Shown here piece by piece: positions 1 through 11,245 of a stretch of 64,000 bases of DNA (within the stretch, counting starts at the first letter, position 1; every line of letters starts with the position of its first letter). Source of the DNA: Allobosea sp. TND4EK4 (GTDB taxonomy: Bacteria; Pseudomonadota; Alphaproteobacteria; Rhizobiales; Beijerinckiaceae); contig NZ_FTMO01000002.1 of NCBI RefSeq assembly GCF_900156025.1, positions 62,001-126,000 on the forward strand. Direction: 5' to 3'. The position numbers and the translations under genes were made by a program. Under the pieces are notes generated by a model. It was not told where the DNA came from. It worked only from the letters and a program-made list of their open reading frames with translations, and searched no databases.

Positions 1-58
1 CCAGGCAGGAGAATGCAGCGCGCGGACCCGATCCTGGCGCGGAACCGGCCCCGGCCCG

Positions 59-817
59 ATGCAGATCGCGATCCTGCCCCAGATCGGCGCGCTGTTCGTG
101 CTGGTCTTCGCGCGCGTCGGCACCATGGTGATGCTGATGCCGGGCATTGGCGAGCGCTTCATCTTCTCGCGCGGGCGGCTCTCGCTGGCCTTCTTCATCG
201 CACTGGTCATCCTGCCAATCGCGCGGCCTAGCCTGCCGATTCCGCAGGACCTGCCGGCGCTGGTGACGCTGCTGGTCGGGGAGGTGCTGATCGGCCTGAT
301 CATCGGCGTCTGCGCCCGGCTGGTGATGGCGGCGCTGCAGACCGCCGGCACCATCGTCGCCCAGGCGATGGGGCTGGGCTTCGCCATGACGGTCGACCCG
401 ACGGCCGGCGCGCAGAATCCCTCCATCGGCAACTTCCTGACGATGCTCGGCATCACCCTGGTGCTGACCAGCGACCTGCATCATCTCGCCATCGCCGCCA
501 TCCATGAGAGCTACCGCCTGCTGCCGCCGGGCGGGGCGCCGGACATCACCGACGTGATGACGCTGGCGGTCCGCTCCGCGGGCCAGGGCTTCGCGATCGC
601 GGTGCAGATTTCCGCGCCCTTCATCGTCTTCGGCCTGCTGTTCAATCTCGGCCTCGGTGTGCTGGCGCGGATGATGCCCCAGCTCCAGGTCTTCTTCCTC
701 GCGGTGCCGGCCTCGATCTTCGGCGGCATGCTGGTGCTCCTCGTCGTGCTCAGCGTGATGATGAGCGTCTTCATGAACGATCTCGGCACCTTCCTGCGCC
801 AGTTCACGGGAGGCTGA
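59..817 (+). CDS. fliR: Flagellar biosynthetic protein FliR
   Basis: FliR is an integral membrane component of the flagellar type III export gate, working with FliP, FliQ and FlhB. The 252-residue product is almost entirely hydrophobic, with about six membrane segments, and has the family length (about 250-260 aa). The central stretch 'AQAMGLGFAMTVDPTAGAQNP' region near residues 100-120 is typical of FliR. The ATG at 59 lies close to the window edge; no stop codon lies upstream in this frame inside the window, so a slightly earlier start cannot be excluded. It is followed after 6 bases by flhB, so the two are surely co-transcribed. The first 58 bases of the window could not be assigned. Confidence 0.95.
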   Translation: MQIAILPQIGALFVLVFARVGTMVMLMPGIGERFIFSRGRLSLAFFIALVILPIARPSLPIPQDLPALVTLLVGEVLIGLIIGVCARLVMAALQTAGTIVAQAMGLGFAMTVDPTAGAQNPSIGNFLTMLGITLVLTSDLHHLAIAAIHESYRLLPPGGAPDITDVMTLAVRSAGQGFAIAVQISAPFIVFGLLFNLGLGVLARMMPQLQVFFLAVPASIFGGMLVLLVVLSVMMSVFMNDLGTFLRQFTGG

Positions 818-823
818 CGGGCG

Positions 824-1891
824 ATGTCCGAAGATGCCGACAAGGAAGACAGGACAGAAGACCCGACACAGCGAAAGCTGGATCAGGCCACCGAGAAAGG
901 CGACGTCCCCAAATCGCAGGAGATCGGGACCTTCTTCGTGCTGTGCGGCTTCACGCTCGCGCTGCTGGTCGGGGCCGGCTGGTCGGCACGCGAATCCCTC
1001 GTCTCGCTGCGCGCCTTCCTGATGAATGCACACCAGGTTCCGGCCGATGGCGCGGGCTTCATGCAGGTGACCCGCCAGGGCGTGCTGACCGGCTTCATGG
1101 CACTGGGCATGCCCTTCGCGTTCATTCTCTGCGCGGGACTGGCCGGCGCGGTGCTCCAGCACCGGCCGCTCTGGACCTTCGACCCGATGATGCCGAAATT
1201 CGACCGCATCAACCCGCTCTCGGGCGTGAAGCGGCTGTTCGGCAAGGAGGCCTGGGTCAACTTCGCCAAGGGTCTCGCCAAGACCGGGCTGATCGGCGTC
1301 GTCATCTGGCTGACGCTCTGGAACGAGCACGACCGGCTCGAGAACTTCGCCGAAATGGACGTCGCCGCGCTGCTGCCGGCGGCGCTCTCGCTGGCGATCC
1401 GCCTGATGGGCTCGGTGCTCGCGCTCTTCGCCATCGTCGCGATCGGCGACTTCGTCTGGCAGCGCTTTTCCTGGTACCAGCGCCAGAAGATGACCAAGCA
1501 GGAGATGAAGGAGGAGTTCAAGAACTCCGAAGGCAATCCCGAGGTCAAGGCGAAGCTGCGCCAGATCCGCGCCAGCCGCGTGCGCAAGCGCATGATGGCG
1601 GCGGTGCCGAAGGCGACCGTCATCATCACCAACCCGACCCACTTCGCCGTCGCGCTGCAATACGAGCCCGGCATGGCCGCGCCGCTTTGCCTCGCCAAGG
1701 GCGTCGATACGATGGCGCTCAAGATCAGGGAGGTGGCGGGCGAGCACAGCGTGCCGATCATCGAGAACCCGCCTCTTGCCCGCGCCCTCTACGCAACCGT
1801 CGAGATCGACGCAGAAATTCCTGTCGAACACTACAAGGCTGTCGCCGAAGTCATCGGTTACGTCTTGCGCCTGAAGGGTCGCCGCGCCTAA
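824..1891 (+). CDS. flhB: Flagellar biosynthesis protein FlhB
   Basis: FlhB is the export-gate protein that switches substrate specificity from rod/hook to filament subunits. The 355-aa protein has the usual plan: a charged N-terminus (EDRTEDPTQRKL, which is diagnostic), four membrane segments to about residue 215, then a cytoplasmic domain. The autocleavage motif NPTH is present, with Asn270-Pro271 as the expected cleavage point, followed by FAVALQY. The ATG at 824 is preceded by GGGAGG at 808-813. It lies 6 bases after fliR and about 90 bases before cckA, an order familiar in Hyphomicrobiales. Confidence 0.97.
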   Translation: MSEDADKEDRTEDPTQRKLDQATEKGDVPKSQEIGTFFVLCGFTLALLVGAGWSARESLVSLRAFLMNAHQVPADGAGFMQVTRQGVLTGFMALGMPFAFILCAGLAGAVLQHRPLWTFDPMMPKFDRINPLSGVKRLFGKEAWVNFAKGLAKTGLIGVVIWLTLWNEHDRLENFAEMDVAALLPAALSLAIRLMGSVLALFAIVAIGDFVWQRFSWYQRQKMTKQEMKEEFKNSEGNPEVKAKLRQIRASRVRKRMMAAVPKATVIITNPTHFAVALQYEPGMAAPLCLAKGVDTMALKIREVAGEHSVPIIENPPLARALYATVEIDAEIPVEHYKAVAEVIGYVLRLKGRRA

Positions 1892-1980
1892 CTCGACGGT
1901 GGGTAACACATGGCGAAAGCCGCTCGCCCGTCTCGGCAGGACGGTTCGACGACTGGGGCAAGGAAACGGATTTGACCGCA

Positions 1981-4485
1981 ATGAGCGGAAGCACGGCCAC
2001 CAGCGCGATCGACCGGTCGGACAAGCCCGGTCACATCGGCCTCATCCTGCTCGTCGCCGGCCTCCTGGTCGGCGCGGCGATCGGGCTCGGCTTCCTCGCC
2101 AACGAATGGGCGCAGCCGCTGATCCTGGGTCTGCTCGCGCTGCTGTCGGTGGTGGGCGTCTTCGGGCTGTTCGCCTATGCGATCGGCCTCGTGCAGTTCG
2201 CCGGCCGCGCCGCCCGCAACGACCTCACCAAGCTCGTCGTCGACGGCGCCGATGACGGCATCGTGGTCACCGAGGGCGAGAACGACATCGTCTATGCCAA
2301 CGAGACCTATCTCAGGCTCGCGGGCGCGACCGGCGCCAACGACCTCAAGCCCGTCGGCCGCCTGCTGACCGGGCGCGCCGACGTCTCCGAGGCGATCTAT
2401 CGCCTCGCCACCGCCGCGCGTGAGCATCGCCGCCTCGTCGAGGAGGTGCGGCTGGAGCCCGCGCTGAACGGGCGTGGCGAGGTCGGGTGGTACCGGGTCC
2501 GCGTCTCGCCGGTGCGCCGCGAGAACGGCACCGCGACGCTGTGGAGCGTCTCCGACATCACGCCCGAGCGCGAACGGCAGGAGAACGCCTTCCAGGAGCT
2601 TCAGCACGCGATCGACTATCTCGACCATGCGCCCGCCGGCTTCGTCTCGATCGACGCCGATGGCGAGGTCTCCTATCTCAACGCCACGCTCTCCGGCTGG
2701 CTCGATTTCGACCTTGCCCGCTTCGGCTCCGGCGGGCTGCATCTCGACGACATCTGCACGCCCTCGGCCGCCGCGCTGATCCAGGCCATTCGCGGCCAGC
2801 CCGGCGATGTGCGCATCGAGATCCTCGATGTCGATCTCAAGCGCCGCAACGGTGCCGTGCTGCCCGTGCGGCTGCATCACCAGGTGGCCTTTGGGCAGGA
2901 CGGCCGGGCCGGCCCCTCCCGCACCCTCGTCCTCAACCGGACGACCGGCGAGGCCGGCGCCGACAGCGGCAGCGACGCGGAGGTGCGCTTCGCGCGCTTC
3001 TTCCATTCGACGCCGATGGCGATCGCCACCGTCGACAGGACCGGCGCCATCCTGCGCTCCAATGCCGCCTTCGCCCGGCTTACCCCGGCCGGCGTGAAAG
3101 CCGCGTCGATCCAGGACATGGCGGCGCCGGGCTCCGGCCTCGACAAGGCCTTGGCCGAGACCATGGAGGGCCGCGCCAACCTGCCCCCGCTCGACGTCAC
3201 GCTTGCGGGCGAGGACGGGCGCTCGGCGCGGCTCTATCTCTCCCCCGTCGCCGCCAGCGAGGATGGCGACGGCGAGCGCGCCATCGTCTACGCGCTGGAG
3301 ACCACCGCCGAGCGCAAGCTGCGCGACAACATGGACCAGGCCGGCAAGATGCAGGCGGTCGGGCAGCTCGCCGGCGGCATCGCGCACGACTTCAACAACG
3401 TGCTGCAGGTCATCATCAACGCCTCCGAGTTCCTGCTCGCCAGCCACCGGCCGACCGATCCGTCCTTCCCGGACATCATGCAGATCAAGCAGAATGCCTA
3501 TCGCGCCGCGGCGCTGGTGCGGCAGTTGCTCGCCTTCTCGCGCCGCCAGACGCTGCGCCCGCAGGTGCTGGAGCTCGGGGAGGTCCTGTCCGACCTGTCG
3601 CTGATGCTGAAGCGGGTGGTCGCCGACAAGGTCACGCTCGATGTCCGCCAGGGCCGCGACCTCTGGCCGGTCAAGGCCGATCTCGGCCAGCTCGAGCAGG
3701 TCATCGTCAACCTCGCCGTCAATGCCCGCGATGCGATGCCGGACGGCGGCAAGCTGACCGTGCGCACCCGCAACGTCGCCCGGGAGGACTGCGCGAGCTT
3801 CGCCCATGAAGCCCTGCCGACCGACGACTACGTCCTGCTCGAGGTGGAGGACAGCGGCACCGGCATCCCGCAGGAGCACCTCGACAAGATCTTCGAGCCC
3901 TTCTTCACCACCAAGGAGGTCGGCAAGGGCACCGGCCTCGGCCTCTCGATGGTCTACGGCATCGTCAAGCAGACCGGCGGCTTCGTCTTTGTCGACTCGG
4001 CCGTAGGCAGAGGCACGGCCTTCCGGATCTTCCTGCCGCGCCATGTGCCGAGCCAGGAGGAGATCGCCGCAGAGGCCGCCGCGCGCGAAGCCCCGAAGAA
4101 GCTCGCGGCCGACCACACCGGCGCCGGGGTGATCCTGCTGGTCGAGGACGAGGACGCGGTGCGCGCGCTCAACGCCCGCATGCTGGTCTCGCGCGGCTAC
4201 ACCGTCCACGAGGCCGCCTCCGGCGTCGAGGCGCTCGACATCTTCCTGCAGAACGACGGCCAGATCGACCTTGTCGTCTCCGATGTGGTGATGCCCGAAA
4301 TGGACGGCCCGACGCTGCTCGGCGAGCTGCGCAAGCGCAACCCCAACACCAAGGTCGTGTTCGTCTCCGGCTATGCGGAAGAAGCCTTCCGCAAGAACCT
4401 GCCGGAGGGCGAGGGCTTCCAGTTCCTGCCCAAGCCCTTCACGATGAAGCAGCTCGTGGAGACGGTGAAGGCTGCGATGGGGTGA
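1981..4485 (+). CDS. cckA: Hybrid sensor histidine kinase CckA
   Basis: CckA is the cell-cycle hybrid kinase that phosphorylates ChpT and, through it, CtrA and CpdR. The 834-aa product has two membrane helices (about residues 20-75), PAS-type sensor domains (about 85-440), a HisKA domain with the H-box [13 protein letters not shown] (phospho-acceptor His469), an HATPase domain with N, G1 (DSGTGI) and G2 ([13 protein letters not shown]) boxes, and a C-terminal receiver with Asp768 in DVVMPEMDG. The ATG at 1981 was chosen because the membrane segment follows directly; the open frame extends much further upstream but overlaps flhB in another frame. TTG at 1972 is an alternative. CtrA controls flagellar genes in this class, so its position after flhB is meaningful. 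Confidence 0.93.
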   Translation: MSGSTATSAIDRSDKPGHIGLILLVAGLLVGAAIGLGFLANEWAQPLILGLLALLSVVGVFGLFAYAIGLVQFAGRAARNDLTKLVVDGADDGIVVTEGENDIVYANETYLRLAGATGANDLKPVGRLLTGRADVSEAIYRLATAAREHRRLVEEVRLEPALNGRGEVGWYRVRVSPVRRENGTATLWSVSDITPERERQENAFQELQHAIDYLDHAPAGFVSIDADGEVSYLNATLSGWLDFDLARFGSGGLHLDDICTPSAAALIQAIRGQPGDVRIEILDVDLKRRNGAVLPVRLHHQVAFGQDGRAGPSRTLVLNRTTGEAGADSGSDAEVRFARFFHSTPMAIATVDRTGAILRSNAAFARLTPAGVKAASIQDMAAPGSGLDKALAETMEGRANLPPLDVTLAGEDGRSARLYLSPVAASEDGDGERAIVYALETTAERKLRDNMDQAGKMQAVGQLAGGIAHDFNNVLQVIINASEFLLASHRPTDPSFPDIMQIKQNAYRAAALVRQLLAFSRRQTLRPQVLELGEVLSDLSLMLKRVVADKVTLDVRQGRDLWPVKADLGQLEQVIVNLAVNARDAMPDGGKLTVRTRNVAREDCASFAHEALPTDDYVLLEVEDSGTGIPQEHLDKIFEPFFTTKEVGKGTGLGLSMVYGIVKQTGGFVFVDSAVGRGTAFRIFLPRHVPSQEEIAAEAAAREAPKKLAADHTGAGVILLVEDEDAVRALNARMLVSRGYTVHEAASGVEALDIFLQNDGQIDLVVSDVVMPEMDGPTLLGELRKRNPNTKVVFVSGYAEEAFRKNLPEGEGFQFLPKPFTMKQLVETVKAAMG

Positions 4486-4578
4486 GGCGCCCGCAAAGCC
4501 GCGGCGCCTCACGAGCGCAATGGGCGAGGCGATTGGGCGACGCCGTCTCGCCCTGAAGCGCCCCTGCCCTGACCAGCC

Positions 4579-5901
4579 TCACTCGGCCGGCGCGACCTTC
4601 GCACGGGCGGCCTCGGCCACCGGCCGGCCCATCCCCAGCAATGCGACCAGCGTCAGAACGGCCGCGATCGTCAGATAGTAGCCGACATGGGCGAGGCCGT
4701 AGCGGGTGGCGAGCTCCGTCGCGATATAGGGTGCGAGCGAAGCGCCGAGGATGCCGCCGAGGTTGAAGGTGAGCGAGGCGCCGGTATAGCGCACCGCTGT
4801 GGGGAAGATCTCCGCCAGCGCGGTGCCGAGCGGCCCGTAGGTGAAGCCCATCAGCGCAAAGCCGATGACCGAGAACACCACCACGCTGACGATGCTGCCG
4901 GCGACGAAGAGCGGCGCCACCAGAAACCCGAAGGCCGCGATCGCCAGCGACGTGCCGATCAGCGCGCGACGCCGCCCGATCCGGTCGGCGATCAGCGCCG
5001 AGAGCGGGATCGTCAGCCCGAAGAAGACCACGCCCGCCATCTGCACCGGCAGGAACTGGTTGCGGCTGTAGCCGAGCTTGGTCGTCGCCCAGCTCAGCGA
5101 GAACACCGTCATGATGTAGAACAGCACGAAGGTGGCCAGCGCCGCGACGGTGCCCAGAAGCAGCGGCAGCTTGTGCCCCGAGAACACCTCGACCAGCGGA
5201 ACCTTCACGCGTTCATGCTTGTCCATGGCCTTGCGGAAGGCGGGCGTCTCGCTGATCCGCAACCGCATCCAGAGGCCGATGAACACCAGAAGCGCGCTGG
5301 CGATGAAGGGAATACGCCAGCCGAAGGCGAAGAACTGCTCCTCGCCCAGCATGTCCGAGAGCAGCAGGAAGCTCCCCGTCGCCATGATGAAGCCGATTGG
5401 CGCGCCGAGCTGCGGGAACATGCCGTACCAGGCTTCCTTGCCGCGCGGCGCATTCTCGGTCGCGAGCAACACCGCCCCGCCCCACTCGCCGCCGAGCCCG
5501 AGCCCCTGGCCCAGCCGGCACAGCGCCAGCAGCAGCGGCGCGGCGATGCCGATCTGCGCATGGGTCGGCAGCAGGCCGATCGCCACCGTCGACAGGCCCA
5601 TCGTCATCAGGGCGGCGACCAGCGTCGCCTTGCGGCCGATCCGGTCGCCGAAATGCCCGAACAGCGCAGCTCCGATCGGACGCGCGAAGAAGGCGATCGC
5701 GAAGGTGGCGAAGGATTGCAGCATCGCCGAGGTCGGATCCCCCGCCGCGAAGAACAGCTTCGGGAACACGATCACCGCCGCCGTGGCGTAGATATAGAAG
5801 TCGAAGAATTCGATCGTCGTGCCGATCAGGCTGGCGAACAGCACGCGACCTGCGGAGTTCGCCGGCGCGGCAGACGGGGATGCGGAAGACAAGGGCGGCA
5901 A
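4579..5901 (-). CDS. MFS transporter, metabolite:H+ symporter (MHS) type
   Basis: This is a proton-coupled uptake transporter of the MHS branch of the major facilitator superfamily (relatives: ProP, ShiA, KgtP, YhjE). It has 12 predicted membrane segments, the MFS loop motif GHFGDRIGRKATLV between helices 2 and 3, and the MHS-specific LGGEWGGAVLLATENAP stretch. The substrate cannot be told from sequence; dicarboxylates, betaines and aromatic acids are all possible. Start choice is uncertain: TTG at 5901 (440 aa) places about 25 residues before helix 1, while TTG at 5892 and ATG at 5994 are also in frame. It is divergent from recA. Confidence 0.85.
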   Translation of the reverse strand: MPPLSSASPSAAPANSAGRVLFASLIGTTIEFFDFYIYATAAVIVFPKLFFAAGDPTSAMLQSFATFAIAFFARPIGAALFGHFGDRIGRKATLVAALMTMGLSTVAIGLLPTHAQIGIAAPLLLALCRLGQGLGLGGEWGGAVLLATENAPRGKEAWYGMFPQLGAPIGFIMATGSFLLLSDMLGEEQFFAFGWRIPFIASALLVFIGLWMRLRISETPAFRKAMDKHERVKVPLVEVFSGHKLPLLLGTVAALATFVLFYIMTVFSLSWATTKLGYSRNQFLPVQMAGVVFFGLTIPLSALIADRIGRRRALIGTSLAIAAFGFLVAPLFVAGSIVSVVVFSVIGFALMGFTYGPLGTALAEIFPTAVRYTGASLTFNLGGILGASLAPYIATELATRYGLAHVGYYLTIAAVLTLVALLGMGRPVAEAARAKVAPAE

Positions 5902-6080
5902 CTTTCGAAAAATGACGGGGCGAGCCGCGCAACTAACAGAATGTGGACCGCCGAACCAACGCAATGAAGCCAAAACGGCATGCGCCCAACGCATGATCAA
6001 GGTCAAAAAATTCCAAAACACGCCGCCAGACGCATGAGAAGCGACCCTCCTGACAACTCCTGTCAGCAAACGGACATTGA

Positions 6081-6095
6081 GAACAAAAAAAGAAC
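6081..6095. promoter_or_regulatory. LexA (SOS) box upstream of recA
   Basis: The sequence GAAC-N7-GAAC (GAAC at 6081-6084 and 6092-6095) is a direct repeat equal to GTTC-N7-GTTC on the other strand, the known alphaproteobacterial LexA operator. It lies 86 bases before the recA start in the gap shared with the divergent MHS transporter. Confidence 0.8.
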
Positions 6096-6180
6096 TTGCT
6101 GGAGAGAACAAATCATGACCAATCTGGCGTCACGCTTCGATTGTGATCACCCCCCCGCCCTGCCATAAGGAGCCGAATCC

Positions 6181-7266
<1,086 letters not shown>

Positions 7267-7283
7267 GCGAACGCTCCGCCTGG

Positions 7284-7314
7284 CGTCATGCTCGGACTTG
7301 ATCAGAGTATGACG
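7284..7314. repeat. Imperfect palindrome after recA
   Basis: CGTCATGCTC at the left and GAGTATGACG at the right form an imperfect stem. It resembles other short palindromes with a TCAT/ATGA edge found in several intergenic gaps of this window. Confidence 0.5.
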
Positions 7315-7321
7315 TAACCCG

Positions 7322-7352
7322 AAAACGGGCGGCCCTGGGGGCCGCCCGTTTT
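7322..7352 (+). terminator. Rho-independent terminator after recA
   Basis: A stem of 13 bp (AAAACGGGCGGCC / GGCCGCCCGTTTT) with a 5-base loop runs into TTTTCGTTT. It lies 56 bases after the recA stop codon. Confidence 0.85.
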
Positions 7353-7474
7353 CGTTTGGGCTCAACGCCTTGCGATCTGCGCTCTCTCGACAGCGGCAAG
7401 CGGCCTCACTAGAACGCTTGAAACCGCCGGCCCGGCCCGGAGGGCAGCCCGATGAAACACGAGTTCGAACAGCG

Positions 7475-10117
7475 ATGAGCGGCGTCAACGAGATTCGGTC
7501 GACCTTTCTCGACTACTTCAAGTCCAACGGCCATGAGGTCGTGGCCTCGAGCCCGCTCGTGCCGCGCAATGACCCGACCTTGATGTTCGCCAATTCCGGC
7601 ATGGTGCAGTTCAAGAACGTCTTCACCGGCCAGGAGAAGCGCCCCTATTCGCGCGCCACCACCGCGCAGAAATGCGTCCGCGCCGGCGGCAAGCACAATG
7701 ATCTCGACAATGTCGGCTACACCGCGCGGCACCACACCTTCTTCGAGATGCTGGGCAATTTCTCCTTCGGCGACTACTTCAAGGAACAGGCGATCACCCA
7801 CGCCTGGACCCTGATCACGCGCGAATTCGGCCTGCCCAAGGACAAGCTGCTCGTCACGGTCTATTCCGAGGACGACGAAGCCCATGCCCTGTGGAAGAAG
7901 ATCGCCGGCCTGACCGACGACAAGATCATCCGCATCCCGACCTCCGCGAATTTCTGGCGCATGGGCGATACCGGCCCTTGCGGCCCCTGCTCCGAGATCT
8001 TCTACGATCACGGCGACAAGATCTGGGGCGGGCCTCCCGGTTCGCCGGACGAGGACGGCGACCGCTTCATCGAGATCTGGAATCTCGTCTTCATGCAGTA
8101 TGAAGAGGCCGCGGGCGGCATCCGGACGGACCTGCCCCGCCCCTCGATCGACACCGGCATGGGCCTTGAGCGCATCGCCGCCGTCCTTCAGGGCACGCAC
8201 GACAATTACGAGATCGACCTGTTCCGCGCTTTGATCGGCGCCATCGCCGACCTGACCTCGGTCGACCCCGAAGGCCCGATGAAGGCGAGCCACCGCGTCA
8301 TCGCCGACCATCTGCGCTGCTCCGCCTTCCTGATCGCCGACGGCGTCCTGCCCTCGAACGAAGGCCGCGGCTATGTGCTGCGCCGGATCATGCGGCGCGG
8401 CATGCGCCATGCGCAGCTGCTCGGCGCCAGGGAGCCGCTGATGCACAAGCTGGTGCCGGCTCTGACCCGTGAGATGGGCCGTGCCTATCCCGAGCTCCTG
8501 CGCGCCGAGGCGCTGATCACCGAGACGCTGAAGCTGGAGGAGGGCCGCTTCCGCACCACGCTGACGCGAGGCCTCTCGCTGCTGGACGAGGCCTCGCGGA
8601 ATCTGGACGCTGGCCAGAGCCTGAAGGGCGACGTGGCCTTCACGCTCTACGACACCTACGGCTTCCCGCTCGACCTGACGCAGGACGCGCTGCGCGCCCG
8701 CGGGATCACGGTCGATGTCGAAGGCTTCGACGCCGCCATGCAGCAGCAGAAGGCCAAGGCGCGCGCCGCCTGGTCGGGCTCCGGCGAGGCCGCGACCGAG
8801 ACGCTCTGGTTCCCGCTGCGCGACAAGTTCGGCGCCACCGAATTCCTCGGCTACGACACCGAGACCGCCGAGGGCGTGGTGACGGCGCTGATCCGCGACA
8901 ATGCCGAGGTCACCTCGCTGAAGGCCGGCGAGAGCGGCTTCATGCTGGTCAACCAGACGCCCTTCTACGGCGAGTCGGGCGGCCAGGTCGGCGATGCCGG
9001 CACCGTCAAGGCGCCGGGCGTGATCGCGACCGTATCCGACGTGCAGAAGAAGCTCGGCGACGTCTTCGCCCATCATGTCACGGTGAGGGAGGGCGAGCTC
9101 AGCGTCGGCGCGGCGGTCGAACTTGTGGTCGATCACGGGCGCCGCACCGCCATTCGCGCCAACCATTCCGCGACCCACCTGCTGCACGAGGCGCTGCGCC
9201 TCGTGCTGGGCGACCATGTCGCGCAGAAGGGCTCGCTGGTCTCCGCGGATCGCCTGCGCTTCGACTTCTCCCATCCCAAGCCGATCACGGCCGAGGAGCT
9301 GCGGGAGGTCGAGGAGATCGCGAACGCGATCGTGCTGAAGAACGAGCCGGTCACCACCCGCCTGATGAGCGTCGACGAGGCCATCGCCTCCGGCGCCCGC
9401 GCGCTGTTCGGCGAGAAATACGGCGACGAGGTCCGCGTCGTCTCGATGGGCACCAACGCCACCGGCCGCGCCTATTCGGTCGAGCTCTGCGGCGGCACCC
9501 ATGCGAACCGGACCGGCGATATCGGTGTGGTCAGCATCGTCGCCGAGAGCGCGGTCGCAGCCGGCGTGCGCCGGCTGGAAGCCATGACCGGCAACGGGGC
9601 GCGGCTTCGCCTCAATGAGGATTCGCGCCTGCTCGACGGTCTGGCAAGCCTGCTCAAGGTTCCGGCTGCCGAGGCCGGCAACCGGCTCGCCGCGCTGATC
9701 GAGGAGCGCCGCAAGCTCGACCGCGAGCTGACCGAAGCCCGCAAGAAGCTCGCCATGGGCGGCGGTGGAGAGGCCGGCGATCCGATCCGCGAGATCGCTG
9801 GCGCCAGGCTTCTGGCGCGCGCGGTCACGGGCATCGAGATGAAGGACCTGAAGAGCCTGGCCGACGAGGCCAAGGCCCGTGTCGGCTCCGGCGTCGTCGC
9901 CATCGTGGGCGTGGCGGAGGATGGCAAGGCCGGTGTCGTGGTCGGCGTGACGCCCGATCTGACCGAGCGTTTCGATGCGGTGGCGCTGGTGCGCGCGGCG
10001 TCCGAGCAGCTTGGCGGCAAGGGCGGCGGCGGTCGCCGCGACATGGCCCAGGCAGGCGGGCCCGACGGCAGCAAGGCGGAGGCCGCGCTGGAGGCTGTCG
10101 CCGCCGCGATGGCCTGA
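7475..10117 (+). CDS. alaS: Alanyl-tRNA synthetase
   Basis: AlaS charges tRNA-Ala and edits mischarged serine and glycine. The 880-aa product has the class II catalytic core at the N-terminus ([26 protein letters not shown]), the editing-domain zinc motif HSATH (about residue 565) together with [13 protein letters not shown] (about 670), and a C-terminal DHHA1-like domain ending in a Gly-rich stretch. The ATG at 7475 gives the canonical [15 protein letters not shown] start; the reading frame is open 35 codons further upstream but that extension is not conserved in type. The stop TGA overlaps the ATG of the next gene. Confidence 0.98.
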   Translation: MSGVNEIRSTFLDYFKSNGHEVVASSPLVPRNDPTLMFANSGMVQFKNVFTGQEKRPYSRATTAQKCVRAGGKHNDLDNVGYTARHHTFFEMLGNFSFGDYFKEQAITHAWTLITREFGLPKDKLLVTVYSEDDEAHALWKKIAGLTDDKIIRIPTSANFWRMGDTGPCGPCSEIFYDHGDKIWGGPPGSPDEDGDRFIEIWNLVFMQYEEAAGGIRTDLPRPSIDTGMGLERIAAVLQGTHDNYEIDLFRALIGAIADLTSVDPEGPMKASHRVIADHLRCSAFLIADGVLPSNEGRGYVLRRIMRRGMRHAQLLGAREPLMHKLVPALTREMGRAYPELLRAEALITETLKLEEGRFRTTLTRGLSLLDEASRNLDAGQSLKGDVAFTLYDTYGFPLDLTQDALRARGITVDVEGFDAAMQQQKAKARAAWSGSGEAATETLWFPLRDKFGATEFLGYDTETAEGVVTALIRDNAEVTSLKAGESGFMLVNQTPFYGESGGQVGDAGTVKAPGVIATVSDVQKKLGDVFAHHVTVREGELSVGAAVELVVDHGRRTAIRANHSATHLLHEALRLVLGDHVAQKGSLVSADRLRFDFSHPKPITAEELREVEEIANAIVLKNEPVTTRLMSVDEAIASGARALFGEKYGDEVRVVSMGTNATGRAYSVELCGGTHANRTGDIGVVSIVAESAVAAGVRRLEAMTGNGARLRLNEDSRLLDGLASLLKVPAAEAGNRLAALIEERRKLDRELTEARKKLAMGGGGEAGDPIREIAGARLLARAVTGIEMKDLKSLADEAKARVGSGVVAIVGVAEDGKAGVVVGVTPDLTERFDAVALVRAASEQLGGKGGGGRRDMAQAGGPDGSKAEAALEAVAAAMA

Positions 10118-10767
10118 TGGCGGCGGCCCCCCTCGCCCGGCCCGCGTTCTCACGGCGCGTCTTTTGCCTCGCCTCAGCCCTCTGGCCGGCAACGGCGTTC
10201 GCGCAGGCTAAAAAGCCGGCCGCAGCGGCGACGGGACCGTCGATGTCTGTCGCTCGCAGCATCATGGCCGGGGCACCGCTCAGCGCCTTCCTGAGCCGCG
10301 CCCCGCAAGGTGCCCGCCTCGCGATTGCGCGGCCGGACGATCCGGCCGACAAGGCGATCGTCGTGCTGGAGCCGAAGGTGAGCGTGCCGTCCGTGCAGAC
10401 GCCGGGCGTCGCGGGCGATTACGAGTTGCGGCTGATGGTGGATCGGGACGGAAAGCCGGCGATCCTGCTGCGCCGGCCGCTCGTCGTCACGGAGCCCCTC
10501 GCGACGCTGGCAGCGCCCGAGCGGGTCGGCCGCCGCCAGGCCCTGCCCGTCCGCGGCATCGGCCCGAATGGCGAGCAGGACCGGGTGGTGCTGGTCGCGC
10601 CCGATGCGCCGATCGATGCCGAGGGACCGCGCTTCTTCCCCGCCGAGAATGTCGAGGCGACCCTGGAGGCGCCGGAACAGCCCGGGGCCTACGAGTTGCG
10701 CTATGTGCTGAACGCCCCGGTCAGCGGCCTGCGTATTCTCGCGCGCAAGCCGGTCATCGTGGAATAG
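10117..10767 (+). CDS. Secreted protein of unknown function, duplicated beta domain
   Basis: The 216-aa product starts with a signal peptide (RRVFCLASALWPATAFAQA, cleavage near residue 30). The mature part holds two similar segments, each ending in a PGxYELR-type motif (about residues 95-108 and 185-200). Such segments resemble the beta-rich repeats found C-terminal to von Willebrand A domains in secreted proteins, but no such domain is present here. The start codon overlaps the alaS stop, so it is probably translated from the same transcript. I do not recognise a named family. Confidence 0.75.
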   Translation: MAAAPLARPAFSRRVFCLASALWPATAFAQAKKPAAAATGPSMSVARSIMAGAPLSAFLSRAPQGARLAIARPDDPADKAIVVLEPKVSVPSVQTPGVAGDYELRLMVDRDGKPAILLRRPLVVTEPLATLAAPERVGRRQALPVRGIGPNGEQDRVVLVAPDAPIDAEGPRFFPAENVEATLEAPEQPGAYELRYVLNAPVSGLRILARKPVIVE

Positions 10768-10778
10768 GCCGGGCCGTC

Positions 10779-10814
10779 GCCCACCCCTGATGCGAGATCG
10801 CCAGAGGGGTGGGC
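10779..10814. terminator. Hairpin between convergent genes
   Basis: GCCCACCCCT pairs perfectly with AGGGGTGGGC around a 16-base loop in the 63-base gap between two convergent genes. There is no clear T-tract, so its role as a terminator is an inference from position. Confidence 0.4.
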
Positions 10815-10830
10815 TCGGCGCGAACGAGGC

Positions 10831-11025
10831 TCAGTCCTGGCCCATCGCCTCGCGCTTCTTCAGCAGGTCGTTGAGCATGTCCTGTTGCTCGTTCAGGCGG
10901 TCGGCGATGGATTCCTCCCTCGCCGAGCCGGATGCGCCCGACGCCTGCTCCATCAGGTCGGAGATGTTGTTGCGGATCAGCGCGATCCGCTCGTCCAGTT
11001 CCATCTTCGAAGCCCCATCCGACAT
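10831..11025 (-). CDS. Small coiled-coil protein of unknown function
   Basis: This is a 64-aa, highly charged, probably all-helical protein (ELDERIALIRNNISDLME, then NEQQDMLNDLLKKREAM). The ATG at 11025 is preceded by AGGGAGA, a good ribosome binding site, which decides it over an in-frame start 27 codons upstream. The heptad-like spacing of hydrophobic residues suggests a coiled coil. No family is recognised. Regular codon use and the binding site argue that it is real. Confidence 0.7.
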   Translation of the reverse strand: MSDGASKMELDERIALIRNNISDLMEQASGASGSAREESIADRLNEQQDMLNDLLKKREAMGQD

Positions 11026-11187
11026 GCCGTGTCTCCCTCTCCGCTCGTTGCTCTGCCCATGACAGGCACCGATCACACCATGACGTGCTCTCTGCGTCAC
11101 CCACATTGATCTGTGTCACGCCTGGAAGCATCGCCTGCTGCCGTCAACGCGCCGGCGCGGGGCGCCGTTCCCCGACGCCCCATCGCC

Positions 11188-11223
11188 GAACGAAAAAGCC
11201 CGGCCTTGCGGCCGGGCTCGTTC
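11188..11223 (-). terminator. Rho-independent terminator after icd
   Basis: Read on the minus strand, GAGCCCGGCC-GCAA-GGCCGGGCTTTTTCG forms a 9-10 bp stem with a tetraloop followed by TTTTT, 22 bases after the icd stop. Confidence 0.85.
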
Positions 11224-11245
11224 CGCGTGAGGGAAGGCTTGCCGC

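Noticed and set aside
1888..4512. An 874-codon minus-strand frame opposite cckA
   Set aside because: It is an antisense shadow caused by high GC at third positions; the plus-strand frame has complete kinase motifs.
6115..6168. A 17-codon ORF just upstream of recA as a possible leader peptide
   Set aside because: It has no run of regulatory codons and no associated attenuator; the SOS box explains regulation better.
7409..10192. A 927-codon minus-strand frame opposite alaS
   Set aside because: No domain features; alaS on the plus strand is certain.
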